A stretch of 64,000 bases of DNA from Glomus cerebriforme (taxonomy: Eukaryota > Glomeromycota > Glomeromycetes > Glomerales > Glomeraceae): positions 29,016 to 93,015 of the forward strand of contig QKYT01000138.1 in NCBI GenBank assembly GCA_003550305.1, written 5' to 3'. The position numbers and the translations under genes were made by a program. The notes beneath the pieces are model-generated. The model was given only the letters and a program-made list of their open reading frames with translations, was not told the DNA's origin and searched no databases. This document shows, piece after piece, positions 11,710 to 23,345 of the stretch (position 1 is the first letter of the stretch; each line of letters opens with the position of its first letter).

Positions 11710-13758
11710 TCACTTATTCGAACTTTCATTATTTTGTGTACCCATTTCCTTTCCTTGATTTTGCGTAACTTCTTGCCTAACTGCCTGAATTATTTCATTT
11801 TTAAAATCTCGCAAAACATTATTGATATCCTGAAGTGATAGTGGTTTCTCATTACTAGTGCTTGGAATTGCTTCCTGTCCATGATTATAGACAATGTTAT
11901 CTATTAGTGTTTCTATAATTTGTTCTTGGTTAGTTTCTCGTCCATGATTATATACTTTATCATCTGTTAGAGTCTCTCTTATAATTACTTCTTGATTAGT
12001 TTCTCGTCCATGATTATATGTCTTGTCATCTGTTAAAACTTCTCTCGTAATAAGTTCTTGGTTAGTCATCTTTTCAATTCTATTTCCGGGAATCATCAAA
12101 ATTTCATGGTTATTTCCTCCTTCATTTCCAGGAGTTGGAATTACCCTTTTGTTCTTATACCATTTATAAAACAGTAAACTTCCAATTATTAATAGACTAC
12201 AACCAAATATAGGTACTAGAATTATTATCATTCTGTTTGATGAAGTATTTGGTGTTAGTGATGATGTTGATGTTGGAGATGGTGGAGATGGTGGAGATGA
12301 AACCAGTAGAGGAGAAGGATCAAACTCAGTTGTCCATATATATTCATCATTATTACTGATATCAAGTAATATTATAGCACTTTCTTTTTCTGGATCATAT
12401 GTTCCTATTTTCATACCATAAATACGATTTATATAAAATAAAATACATATTAATTAAATGTAAATGATAAAGCATATTATGTTCAGTTCATAATTACCAA
12501 AAGATATAACCATATATTTTCCAATTACGTCTGCTGGATGCCAACCTCGAATTCTCGGAATTGTTCCAGAAACTTTAGGGATATACCATGAATAATTAAT
12601 TAAATTTAATACACGAACTGTTAATGGGTCATCATTTCCCCCATAGTCATAAATTATTATTCGTTGGCCATCTAATCCTTTAAATTAAGAAAAAATAAAC
12701 AAAAATATATTTATATTAAATATTAATGATAAATAATATTTTTTTAATTACCAAGAACTGCTACGGGACTTCTATCAGAAGGTATTTCTCCCACAGTGGT
12801 CTATAATTTAAAAAACACCCAGTTATTAACTATATATATACGTATTATTATATATATTTTTAAATGAAATATGTTAGTTTTATACAATACTTTTATATTC
12901 CAATTATCTTTGATCGTATCATACAAATAAACCTATATAAGCAATATTATTAATACATTAAATAATCTTTCGTCATCGTGACAGATATCAAATAATAACA
13001 ATACATTACTTCTTTGAGCGATAACCAATTACCATCGTAACCACCTACATAATAAAAAATATTTAAATATAAGAAAGATATTTTAATTAAAAATAAAAAT
13101 AAGTATAATTTTTCTTACCAATGTATATAATGGTTTTATCTGGTAAGAATACAGTACCAGCACAACATCTTGGAGAAAATGGTGGAGTACTTCTTTTACT
13201 CCATTTTAGATTTATTGTATCAAAAACTGTCATGTCATTTACGAAACCAGTTTTAGGCGAATACCAAACATAATCATACATATTTCCCTTATCATCCATA
13301 ACGCCACCCGCTATTCTATTAACACCAGCATCCACAATTAAATTTGTGTTCGTATTCCATAAATTAGTTTGTGTATCGAACGTGGAAATATGAGCCATCA
13401 AAGGAATTTCATTACTAGTTAAAAATAATGTCTTATTATTAGATCCACCCATGGCGAATAATGAATTATCTTCGATAAATAAATCAATTGTAGGTGGTAT
13501 AACTATATTTTGCCATAATAAATATGATGTGTTAAATGACTTAGAACAGTCAAGATAAAAAAGTTCTCTTAACCGTTGACCCGTTTTAGATAAACCACCA
13601 AATACATAATACTTATTATCGATAAATGCAGTAGCATGTCTTTGCCGCCATATTGGATTAAATGGTGGTACCATCTGACAATTTACTTTACTTAATAATT
13701 GAAGCGACAGAAACAAAAATAACGCAGCATATTTTAAAGAATTCATTAGCTTCGCCAT
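11710..13758 (-). CDS. Kelch-repeat type I membrane protein
   Basis: A secreted-topology kelch beta-propeller anchored in a membrane. Exons on the minus strand are 13119-13758, 13010-13044, 12891-12932, 12752-12800, 12498-12677 and 11710-12404; all join in frame to 546 residues. Residues 1-27 are a signal peptide (hydrophobic AALFLFLSLQLL). Kelch-type blades follow (RHATAFIDNKYYVFGG, SLFAMGGS, SPRCCAGTVFLPDKTIIYIG, IYDYGG). A Ser/Thr/Pro-rich stalk precedes a transmembrane helix at about 374-398 (IIILVPIFGCSLLIIGSLLF) with a Tyr/Lys stop-transfer. The cytoplasmic tail contains three tandem 22-residue repeats (TNQE...TDDK.YNHGRE) and a Gln-rich coil. The ligand is unknown. A (TTA)n tract and a CACGTGAT motif (14006-14013) lie upstream of the start. 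Confidence 0.85.
11872..12066 (-). repeat. Three tandem 66-bp coding repeats in the kelch gene
   Basis: Encodes three consecutive 22-residue units (the last one residue shorter) in the cytoplasmic tail of the kelch membrane protein. The conserved core is NQE..I.E.LTDD...YNHG.E. The units differ at a few positions, so they are not a recent assembly artefact. Confidence 0.8.
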
Positions 13759-13764
13759 TTTGAA

Positions 13765-13765
13765 A

Positions 13766-13804
<39 letters not shown>

Positions 13805-13806
13805 TT
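13765..13806. repeat. (ATT)n microsatellite
   Basis: About 13 uninterrupted ATT units, starting within 10 bp of the kelch gene's start codon. They would lie in its 5' leader or core promoter. Confidence 0.9.
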
Positions 13807-15139
13807 AAAAAAAAAAGATATTCAAAAAAAAATAATAATTCGATTCACAAAAAAGCAATTCACTAAAAAAAGCAATTTAAATAAAAGACAGATTTGTTTG
13901 AAATTACGTATGACAACGGTTGCGCCAGACATCGGCAAATGATTGATTTGAATTTTCATTTATACGTTATAATGTTATTACGATTTTGGAAAGTTGATAA
14001 ATGTGCACGTGATTAGAAATTTATAAGCAGAAAGTTTTACGCCAAAATTGAAAAATAAATTCAAAAAATCAAAAAAAAAAAAAGAAAGAAAGAATTGAAA
14101 ATTTTTATTAATCAACAGTTGTATAAAACATCAGTCTGTTTCTGGTTTATACAGTAACTACAATTAAAAAGTGAAAAATGAATAAAAAATGATTATTGAT
14201 GTAATTGAATATAAAATTCTTGATTTCATCCAATCCAGACATTCTTAGATGCCTCCTGTGAATATTCGCACACCGGAGACCAGAAGAAAAAGAAACTACT
14301 ATAAAAATTCATGCATTAATAATTTGTAAATTGGGTGCGTACATCTAACCGCCTTTTTAGGTAGCTAGCATTTAATTTCTTTATATGTAATTATTAGTCT
14401 GGCGTGGGTAGATACATAATAAATAAAATAAATAAAAATAAATTGGTGAATATTATTATTTTTCTAAAAAAAAAAAAAATTGTTAAAAATTAATTTTTGA
14501 TCAAAACATCCTTGTTAATTTCTTAAAAGTAAAAAATATAAGAAATAAGATGAAACTTTAAAAATAATTCTCGTTATCCAAATCAATTTCTAATTTGTTA
14601 ATGTTTTTCTTGGTATTATCTTTCTATTAGGGCTGCTAACTAATTATTATCCTGTTTATCTGATTCTTAATTAACACTATCTAAATCGCACCATATAGTT
14701 GACAGCCACCAAAAATGGTAGCCGGATTTAATCTGCCGGTTAGTTAGGTTAGTATTATGGCTAGGATTAGGGTAAGGGGTTGGGTTAGGAATTTGTCACA
14801 CGGCATCACACGAAATCACACCCATCTGTTCTTCAACTTTATAATTATTCTGGGACTAAAATTTTTTTTGGGGGGGGGAATGCTAATTGTCACCCTATGA
14901 GATCCGGCAAATTAAATCCGTTTTGGTGGGTGATTCAGATTTGCGTTGTGATGCAAGGCGCAGCAATTCAGACTTATTATTTCCTACTTTTTAAATTTTA
15001 CGGTTCTTTTATCTGAACTTCATTACTAACTAATGCCTGAAATGCTAAATTAACCTTTAAACATTATGGCAAAGTAATAAAATAATAATACATCTTAGAT
15101 TATCATGCAATGCTGCAATATTAATTGATTATTACAAGC
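13807..15139. other. Intergenic region with one small inverted-repeat element
   Basis: No coding signal. At 14706-14929 the ends CCACCAAAA...CGGATTTAAT and, reversed, CCACCAAAACGGATTTAATT form terminal inverted repeats of a possible MITE of about 220 bp. Its interior has degenerate TTAGGG-like text (GGATTAGGGTAAGGGGTTGG, about 14762-14790). Confidence 0.5.
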
Positions 15140-16062
15140 TTATACATTTTGTTGAGCAGATATCTTTAAGTGTAATTCTGAACATAACAAACCCGCATCC
15201 ACCCAATAAATCGCTATATTTGGCAAAATAGTAAATAATCCCAGTAATACACTAAATAAAATCCCCAAAGCTACTGGAAATAAAATAAAAATATTCGAGT
15301 AAAGTATTCTTTTAGAACAAACCTATCCCAACTATTTTTAATATAATAGCTAGAAGTGGGATTCCATAAACAACCACATTTAAAATAAGGATAAATTTTT
15401 TGATGGATTCATCATCATTATGTTTCTCACTTAAAACATCGATTGGGATATTAACAAGTGAAACGAGTGCAACTTTAACAATATCAAGATTAAGTTCCTA
15501 ATAAAAAGGAAGGAGATAACGAAAATTACGACGAAAAAAACTAGTTCGATTTAGTAAGACGTCACTTAAATAGGTATAGTTTAAGTATACATACATTTTT
15601 TTCACGCTGCTCACGAATCGTTTCCAAATACAATACTTTCAACCTTTCATCAGTCAACCCGTCATATCTGGTCTTCTGCCATGAAGGCAAAGTTTTATAT
15701 GTTATTTTATCTTTCTCATTGGTAGAAAAGGCAGTTGAAGAGGCTGATTCTTGAGTATGAACTCGGTCAGCTTCAATAGTTTTATTCAATAACGATAAGT
15801 CAGACCAATTATTACGACTCAAAGGCTTACCTTGATTTTCGCCTTTGAGTTTATTTATAATCTTTGTGAATACTTTAGCAGGCCCAAGAGGCATAATCTT
15901 CAGATCATCTTGTGTTAAGTCGAGGAAGGTTTCACCAGTAACTTCTTGTTTTTCGAGGGTTTTTACGTGTCTTTTGTCGATATTTAAATTTAGTTTTTCT
16001 AAATACTCGGTAAGGGTTTTCGTATCCCACTTTTTTATTTCATCGATAGCAGGAAAAGACAT
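15140..16062 (-). CDS. SAM-domain protein with two C-terminal membrane segments
   Basis: Exons on the minus strand are 15595-16062, 15323-15497 and 15140-15273; they join to 258 residues. Residues about 8-72 form a sterile alpha motif (IKKWDTKTLTEYLEKLNLNI ... FLDLTQDDLKIMPLGPAKVF), a helical protein-interaction module that often oligomerises. A polar linker follows (75-150), then a charged helix (DERLKVLYLETIREQREKN). From about 191 two strongly hydrophobic stretches (FILILNVVVYGIPLLAIILK and ALGILFSVLLGLFTILPNIA) look like a membrane hairpin near the C terminus. The gene therefore looks like a membrane-anchored SAM adaptor. Splice sites are canonical (AAT|GTATGT, ATAG|GTTTGT). Function is not known. 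Confidence 0.8.
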
Positions 16063-16189
16063 GGTTATTTATTTATTCTTGAAAAAATAGTATCGTAGTA
16101 GAGAGAAAAAATAGATGAAAGGCTCTCACGTGTCATTGTGAAACATCTTGATTATACTGTACGCGAGTCATAATATCAGATATTCAGAT

Positions 16190-16716
16190 AGGACCCCGAA
16201 ATATATATGTAGGGTAGGGTGCACTATTGCGTCGCCATCATAGAGAAATTTTATGAGGGTAGGTTAGGATTTGCGTACAAAATGAGGAATTTTTAATCAA
16301 AGTTAGGTTATNAGAATGCGTATTTTTAACAGATTTTCTTTTAAGTAGAAGGGTTAATTTGCGTATTTTTAGTATAATTTGCAGTTCATATATATTATAT
16401 ATGTAGTTCCAAATATGAACATTTCGATAAGTTTTCCATTACTTAGAAATTATATATTTGTTATAGATGATGAAACAATATAATAAAATTACAATCAAAT
16501 TTTTTTTTATTTTTTTATTAATATTTTTTTTANNNAAAAATTAACAATAAGTAAATNATATGATTAAAGGTCAGGAGACCAGTTTGCTTATTTTTTCCAA
16601 TTATTCAGTGTAAAGTGTTAATTTTGCNTACTGATCTTATAAAATACCCTTGCGTACAGCTATTAGTTAAAATCTTAAAAAGTCACCTTACCCCTACATA
16701 TATATTTCGGGGTCCT
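16190..16716. mobile_element. hAT-like MITE, 527 bp, with 8-bp target duplication
   Basis: The ends AGGACCCCGAAATATATATG and its reverse complement form terminal inverted repeats perfect for about 25 bp and similar for about 10 more. The element is flanked by ATTCAGAT at both 16182-16189 and 16717-16724, an 8-bp direct duplication as produced by hAT transposases. There is no internal reading frame. It contains six ambiguous bases (16312, 16533-16535, 16557, 16628), as expected for a repeat that is hard to assemble. Confidence 0.85.
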
Positions 16717-16724
16717 ATTCAGAT

Positions 16725-17929
16725 TAATCATCTGTTAATCAACTGTTAATCAGAGGCATACATCTGCAATAGTTTTCGTATCACTCATAAAAAAACTTTG
16801 TTTATTCTTTCGTTCATTTTCAGCAACTTCTTTCGCAGTTTTGGACGTAGAGATATATGCAAAATATTGTAAACACGTTTTAAAATAGTTTAGAATATAT
16901 AGATTTATAATTTATTTTTTAAATTTTTTAAATTTTTTTATTATTATTATACAAAATAAAAATCTAATTTAGTATCAACTTTGAGTTATTGAAAATTTAC
17001 ATAATACTAAGTTTATACAAAACCTGATCCCATACTATAATAATCTTTAGGGAACCGATATATATATGAACTGGCTCGTATCTTCGATCCAGCTTTTTTC
17101 TGATTTTATCAGAATTGTTCGGGACTGAGTTAGTATACTGTATATCAACCACTGATCAGAGCGAACCAAAACAATCAGCGCGCCCATTCCTAGTCATAAG
17201 TTATAACGATAACTGATTTTAATCATTTGTTGTTTATTATGTTTATTTCATCTGATATTATATTATTTTAATTTAATTATAATATTAACCTTTTCAATTC
17301 AAATCCTAATATGGATTATTATGGTAATACAAAATGTAAATTCAGCCAATTTTCTTTTTCTTACCAGAATTAATTACAATTTCGAAGTTATCTTTTTCAG
17401 TTCAAATCCAAATATGGGTTATGGTAAGGGAAGGGCCAGAAATTACGTAATTTCTTAAGGGGGGAGGGGGGGATGATGTTACATAATTTCCATTTTAGTA
17501 ATTAATCAAATACTTAATTCCAGCCAAAATTATATTATAATTTTACATTTCCTAAAATAAATGATGACAGAGGCCCTAATACAAAATGTAAATCCAATAA
17601 AATTTAAAATTTCGATGGAAAACGTAATAAATTAAAGTAATAAATTAAAAAAGTTTTATAGTTTGATTGTACCAACTATTTAATTAATTTTTCCCAAATT
17701 TCAATTTCAATTAGATTTAAATCACCTCTTTTAAAATGACTTCCAATAAGAAGGTAATTTAAAATACTATGCGAGATTGCAGAAAAAATAAAAATCATTG
17801 TTGTGCAGTAAGTATGAAACCGGATACAGAAATAATCAATGAAGAATTGAACACATTTGGAATACAAATTATATTGGAGAAGAAAGTTTATAGTAAATAA
17901 TATAAAAGAAAGAATATATAAAAAGCAGA
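16725..17929. other. AT-rich spacer
   Basis: No supported gene. A short frame on the minus strand at 17676-17867 has no recognisable domain. A G-rich run (GGGGGGAGGGGGGGATG, near 17459-17475) is the only compositional oddity. Confidence 0.4.
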
Positions 17930-18330
17930 ATGAATGAGTTCAAGATGGAATAAATTATTAAGCAAATGATACATGTACAAGAAATTGATTGGAAGAAAAT
18001 GTTGAGCTTAATGTCAAATAGGCATAAAATGAATTGATAACATCACAAGAAGATAAGAATGAAAGATCAAAATTAGTCAGAAGAACTACTGGCATACGAT
18101 AATATGCAGGAAATTACAAGAGGTATATAAAAGTAATAAATGCCCAAGATGCAAAAGGACAACAGAAGACCGGAATCACATATGGATATGTCAATCAATA
18201 CAATATGTTTTTTATTTGAACAAATTTAAAAAAGAAAATATATCAATAAGCGAAAAAGTATATATTATGAATATATTATTAATTGATTCGATAGTATTCA
18301 GTATAGTAATTAATTATTAAAATAGGGAAA
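17930..18330 (+). pseudogene. Decayed retroelement fragment with zinc-knuckle motif
   Basis: A broken frame reads LQEVYKSNKCPRCKRTTEDR followed by NHIWIC (about 18113-18195), a CX2CX8HX3C motif. It runs on to SISEKVYIMNILLIDSIVFS before a stop. CPxC...HIWxC motifs of this kind occur near the C terminus of non-LTR retroelement polyproteins in fungi. No reverse-transcriptase motif is readable upstream. A relic of a transposon ORF is the best guess. Confidence 0.4.
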
Positions 18331-19605
18331 AGATTAGGAAAATAATATGTAAGGAAACAAATACTAGAATAGAAAAAAAAAACAAAAAAATATATATAAT
18401 ACAAAAGCAAAAGACAGAAAATATAGCTAATAGATAGATAGGAATAATGTATGATAGAACAAACTTTAAATTTATACTATATACAAATAATTATCGTCCA
18501 ACTACTGTAATAGATGTGTAAGAATACAAAATAAATAAATAAACGTATGTATAAAGTTTTACAAATAAGAGTCTGTTTTTTTACACTATGATAAGTATTT
18601 CCGACCAAATACCGGGGCATGAATTATTCCTATAAAAACTGTTCAATTTGTTGAATTGTTGACTTTACGCATTAAAAATATAGAGATGCAATATGTATAT
18701 TTGAAGGAATTGAACAAAATTATGATTACGAAACCAAAAAGGAATTTGATAAGGCAGAAGAAAACAGAATATCAAATCTTTCATCTATTGGAATTAATCA
18801 ATCAACTATTCATCCATAAGCAACTATATCAAACAAAAATTCAATCTGTTACGATAAGCTTAAATTTCAATTTTATTCTTTTATATTAAAGAAGTATTAT
18901 GCATTGATATAATGTAGCCATGTTGTATACTGTAGCTAATTGTCACTAGGTTAACAATTTGAATTTTTCTCAATGGTTTTTTTATAATCAAAAACTCACA
19001 ACCCACTCTTCCAATAATAGAACTCATTAAAAAACTGTATTGTGGCTTTATGTTTTTTTAACACAAGCTTCTTAAAGAATATAAACTTGGTTTATAACTT
19101 CACTTCTTTTGCTTCTTTTGTTTTCTTTTATCTTTGAGTATTTTTGCAGAACAGCATGATGCTATGCGTGGGTGGGGCATAGCATGCTTATCCTGTATGT
19201 ACCAGCTTTCCCTTACCCTGCCTTATGACGTCTTATCCCGAAACCCCCTATTCTCATACAAACTGCAGTCCCATGGTAGAGCTGGTTAGTTGTGGTATGT
19301 TATGGTACTATGCGAAAGGAGGAGCATAATGCACTTCAAGTAAGTCCAATATTATAATTTATATTTGGATATACTGTAACACGTTTAAAACATAATGATT
19401 TAAATTACACGCCATCCCTAGATACATTTGGAAAGGACAGAGATATTACAGAGATCGCTGTTCCCTCATAAATTTATATTTACAATTTCAAAAAGAATTT
19501 CTTTTATTGATATCAAAAAAAAATACAAATATTATTTATAGATTCTAAGAAAATAGATATAAAAAACAAAATAAAAATATATAAAAAAGATATAATAAAT
19601 TTATT
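18331..19605. other. Spacer downstream of monooxygenase copy A
   Basis: No supported gene; a 77-codon frame at 18656-18889 has no recognisable domain. Around 19158-19185 lies a perfect 9-bp inverted repeat (ATGCTATGC...GCATAGCAT) in locally GC-richer sequence. Confidence 0.4.
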
Positions 19606-21146
19606 TTAATTCCTAGAAAAAAAATCATAATCAAAAGTGTTCATGATAATATTAATAATTTTCATAAAAATATTTCTAAAAATAAAACCAAAATATCCAA
19701 CCGGAGAAGATTGTCTTAAAGTGACAGATCTAGATTTTAACACATCAGCGGATGTTCGTTTTAACATTTCATTTTCATATTGTTTAATACAAGAAATATA
19801 ATTTTCTGGAGAATAATTAAGTAATGCTTGAGAAAGTTTGTCAGCATCTTCAATAGCATTATTTGCTCCCAATCCTAATACAGGACTCATAGCATGAGCG
19901 GCATCTCCTAATAATGTGACTCTACTACTTGTCCATGCATTAACAGATACAGATAACGGATCAATATCTTGTATCATTCTTCGTTGTACAGGATTGTAAG
20001 TTTTGAATGGATGTTTTTCTGGATCAGGAATTGTTTTAGGAACCAAATCCCATAATTCTAACATAATATTAGACAATTCACATTCTGGTCTTAATTTTCG
20101 AATCATTTGTTTAACATGTTCAATAACTGATGCAGGATCATTATCATCAACTTTAACATTTTCAATATCATCTAATTTAGTAGGATAACTAAAAGCTATT
20201 GATGCTCTATAACGAGTTTCATTTTTATCCTTATAATTTCGTTCTTGTTCTTGTTCAATTGGAATTAAACGAAAAATAACAAAAGTGATATCTCCATTTA
20301 ATCCAAGAGATTTCTGAAATAAACCGTTTCCATTAATCCCAACTAATCTGCTCATAAGATTTTTAGGTACGGCTACATCTGCATTAATTTGAGTAATTCC
20401 ATAATCAAAAATTTGTAATTCGGATATTTTTTGTTTTCGAACTAAAAGAAATAAAATTAATTTTTATTAAGTAAAAATAAGAAGAAAAATAAAATAAACA
20501 TATTTAAGATATTAAATTTACCTGGAGAATGAATTCCATCAGCACCAACTAAAATGTCACAAAATTCTTTCGAACCATCTTCAAAAAAGACCCAAACACC
20601 TTCTTCAGTTTCTTCGTATCCAATACATTTTTTACCNNNNNNNNNNNNNNNNNNNNNNNNNNNNNNNNNNNNNNNNNNNNNNNNNNNNNNNNNNNNNNNN
20701 NNNNNNNNNNNNNNNNNNNNNNNNNNNNNNNNNNNNNNNNNNNNNNNNNNNNNNNNNNNNNNNNNNNNNNNNNNNNNNNNNNNNNNNNNNNNNNNNNNNN
20801 NNNNNNNNNNNNNNNNNNNNNNNNNNNNNNNNNNNNNNNNNNNNNNNNNNNNNNNNNNNNNNNNNNNNNNNNNNNNNNNNNNNNNNNNNNNNNNNNNNNN
20901 NNNNNNNNNNNNNNNNNNNNNNNNNNNNNNNNNNNNNNNNNNNNNNNNNNNNNNNNNNNNNNNNNNNNNNNNNNNNNNNNNNNNNNNNNNNNNNNNNNNN
21001 NNNNNNNNNNNNNNNNNNNNNGATTCTCGTTCAAAGATTTTTACATTAAATTCTTTTTTATCTTTGTTCTTTATCAAAGCATGATAAAAAGTAAGTCCTC
21101 CAAGACCTGCACCAGTAATAATTACTGTTGGAATTTTTTGTTGCAT
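19606..21146 (-). CDS. FAD-dependent monooxygenase, copy A (assembly gap)
   Basis: Class A flavoprotein monooxygenase of the FAD_binding_3 type, which hydroxylates small organic substrates using NAD(P)H. Exon 1 starts at 21146 (MQQKIPTVIITGAGLGGLTF, Rossmann GxGxxG). Exon 2 runs from inside the gap to 20522 and contains the DG motif (DILVGADGIHSP). Exon 3 is 19606-20441 with the GD motif (SRVTLLGDAAHAMSPVLGLG). 385 N at 20637-21021 hide the end of exon 1, intron 1 and most of exon 2. Copy B has about 380 bp between the same flanks, so the gap size fits. The C terminus is amphipathic (NIFMKIINIIMNTFDY). Nothing visible indicates inactivation. Substrate unknown; salicylate-hydroxylase-like enzymes are relatives. 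Confidence 0.8.
20637..21021. other. Assembly gap (385 N)
   Basis: A run of N inside monooxygenase copy A. The flanks align with copy B, which has about 380 bp there. Confidence 0.99.
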
Positions 21147-23345
21147 TTTTTAAAAAGTGGATTTAATTATAATTTTATGAGATAATGTTTCTTGACGAGT
21201 TAAGTTGATAAAAACGACAAAGTTTTAATAATGATTTATTTATATTGAATTGATGCCAAGAAGACGAATAATTTTTTTCTTAGATATTTATTTTCGACGC
21301 AGAAATTTGCCGAGATTTATCCGATATTTTGTAAATTGTCAAGTACGATAGATTTTGTGATACATAATTTTCTCATAAGAATATTCTTCATAAATTATTA
21401 CATGCACGTTAATGGGTAATAAAACAATCAAAAATGTTGATAGTACATTAAATGGTGTAACATTTACATTATCGAAATTTATCCGAATTTAACCGGAATT
21501 TATCCAAAGAGATTTCTTGATAAAATTAGTCATTTATTCATTGGAACGGAGTGAAATTTCAACGGTCTTTAATTTCCGTATTTAATATTTTTATTGTATA
21601 AATCAGAATCACTTTTACTAAAACGAATGTATTTTTTTCTAAATATTTATTCTGATTATATAAGATTCGCAGCAATGATAATAAAATGAGTCATTGTATC
21701 ACAAATTTTTTTCAAAAAAATTAAACAAGTAAATAATAATTACACGTCAAGAAATTCTTATTTTCGATTACTGACAAGAATTGTAACAAAAATTTTCTCA
21801 TAATCCATTATATAAATTATGCGATATATTATTTTACACGATAATTTCATATCATAATTTTGATGTATATTGAATTTTTTTTTACATTATTCATTTTATT
21901 ATTTTGTTGTTAATGATAAAATTATGAATCATCACATTTAATTTCGGGTACCTAAAATAGTAAATTAATTTTTTAATCCATGAACGAGTATAATTAAATG
22001 AGTATATTTTGTCGAAAATTTTATTATAAGGGAAAGTTGAAAGAATTTACTTATTATAAATAAAATAAATAATAAAAATTGAATTTAAAGTGTTGTTTAT
22101 ACACATCGTATTATTTTTATTAAAATTTAGTAAACTGAACTTTTGCAAAATTGAATAAACACGAAAAACAGAATTTTAAACTGCGCGATTGATCATGACA
22201 ACTATTACGGTGCTAACTATTGATTAGAGAGTATCTATTATCCGACAAATAAAAGAACAAAGAAATTTTACGTCATTTTTGACACGGAAAATAAATTCAA
22301 ATAAAGATTTCGATACTGAAGTTCGACCTAATAAATTTTTAGTTATCCGCCCAAGAACAGCAAAAAACTTTATCTTTAAATTACGCGTAATTACTCGTTG
22401 ATCAATCCATCAGCATGAAATGTAGAAATAATTCACCGAATATTATTTATCATTTATTTGTGGGACGTTTACTTAAGCTATTCTTTTGTTTATTGGAGTA
22501 CAATTTAAGCGGGATACCTTTATTTATAGAAATGTTTCATTTCGGAAGGGTCTTTAAAATTTTTTTTTTCTAAAAAGTGTAATTCAAAGAGTAAATTTAT
22601 TTATTATTTAATTTCTCCTAATCTCCTATAACATTGTACATAAAAAAAAAATTTGAAAATAAATGTTTTTCGATCATTTTAAGATAGAAAGTATTGTTTA
22701 GTATTCAGCTAATAAATAAGAGTCATTAAACAACATATTTTATTAATTATTTTGTTCAAATCCAAATTTTTTAATTTTTAAACGAATTATCAATTATAAT
22801 ATTTCGGATGTTACGGATTAATCCCGCAATCTATTCTATTCAGATTACTGCAGCTAAATTTTATTAATTTATTGCAAGTCATTCAGCATTTTACAAACCA
22901 ATTATCGAATTTAAATTATGCTTTTTTTCGGTATTCAAAGAGTATAAAAGTATTATTATTTTATTTACATGAGTATTATAAACATTTAACATTTAACCAT
23001 TAGTAAATACAATTTATACGGATCGTTGAAACCCTGTCAATTAGGAGGAGGATATTGATTAATAATGTATTTAAAAGTTTATTTAAATTCTATAAAGAAT
23101 AATTTTTTTTAAAATAGAGCGGATTATATAATAACATCATGCAACACATACAGTACATAAATTCAGACTATTTTTACGGATTCGAATGAATTTAATCAAC
23201 ACCGTGATACATTTAACAATTAACATGTCATTTGTAAAAAAAAATATATATATATTTATTAAAACAATATAAATTTAACATAAAAAACTAAATATATATA
23301 AATATACACGATAAAAAAGATATAACAAAAACAATAAATTGATAT
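21147..23345. other. Spacer between the tandem monooxygenase genes
   Basis: 2.2 kb of AT-rich DNA without coding signal. It repeats TTTATCCGA-type words (for example 21316-21330 and 21478-21502), as does the sequence upstream of copy B (25034-25050). The duplicated unit therefore probably included 5' flank. Confidence 0.5.

Noticed and set aside
14745..14790. TTAGGG-like interstitial telomere repeat
   Set aside because: The text is irregular (TTAGGTTAGT, GGATTAGGGT, TTGGGTTAGG) with no consistent hexamer array; more likely interior sequence of a small element.
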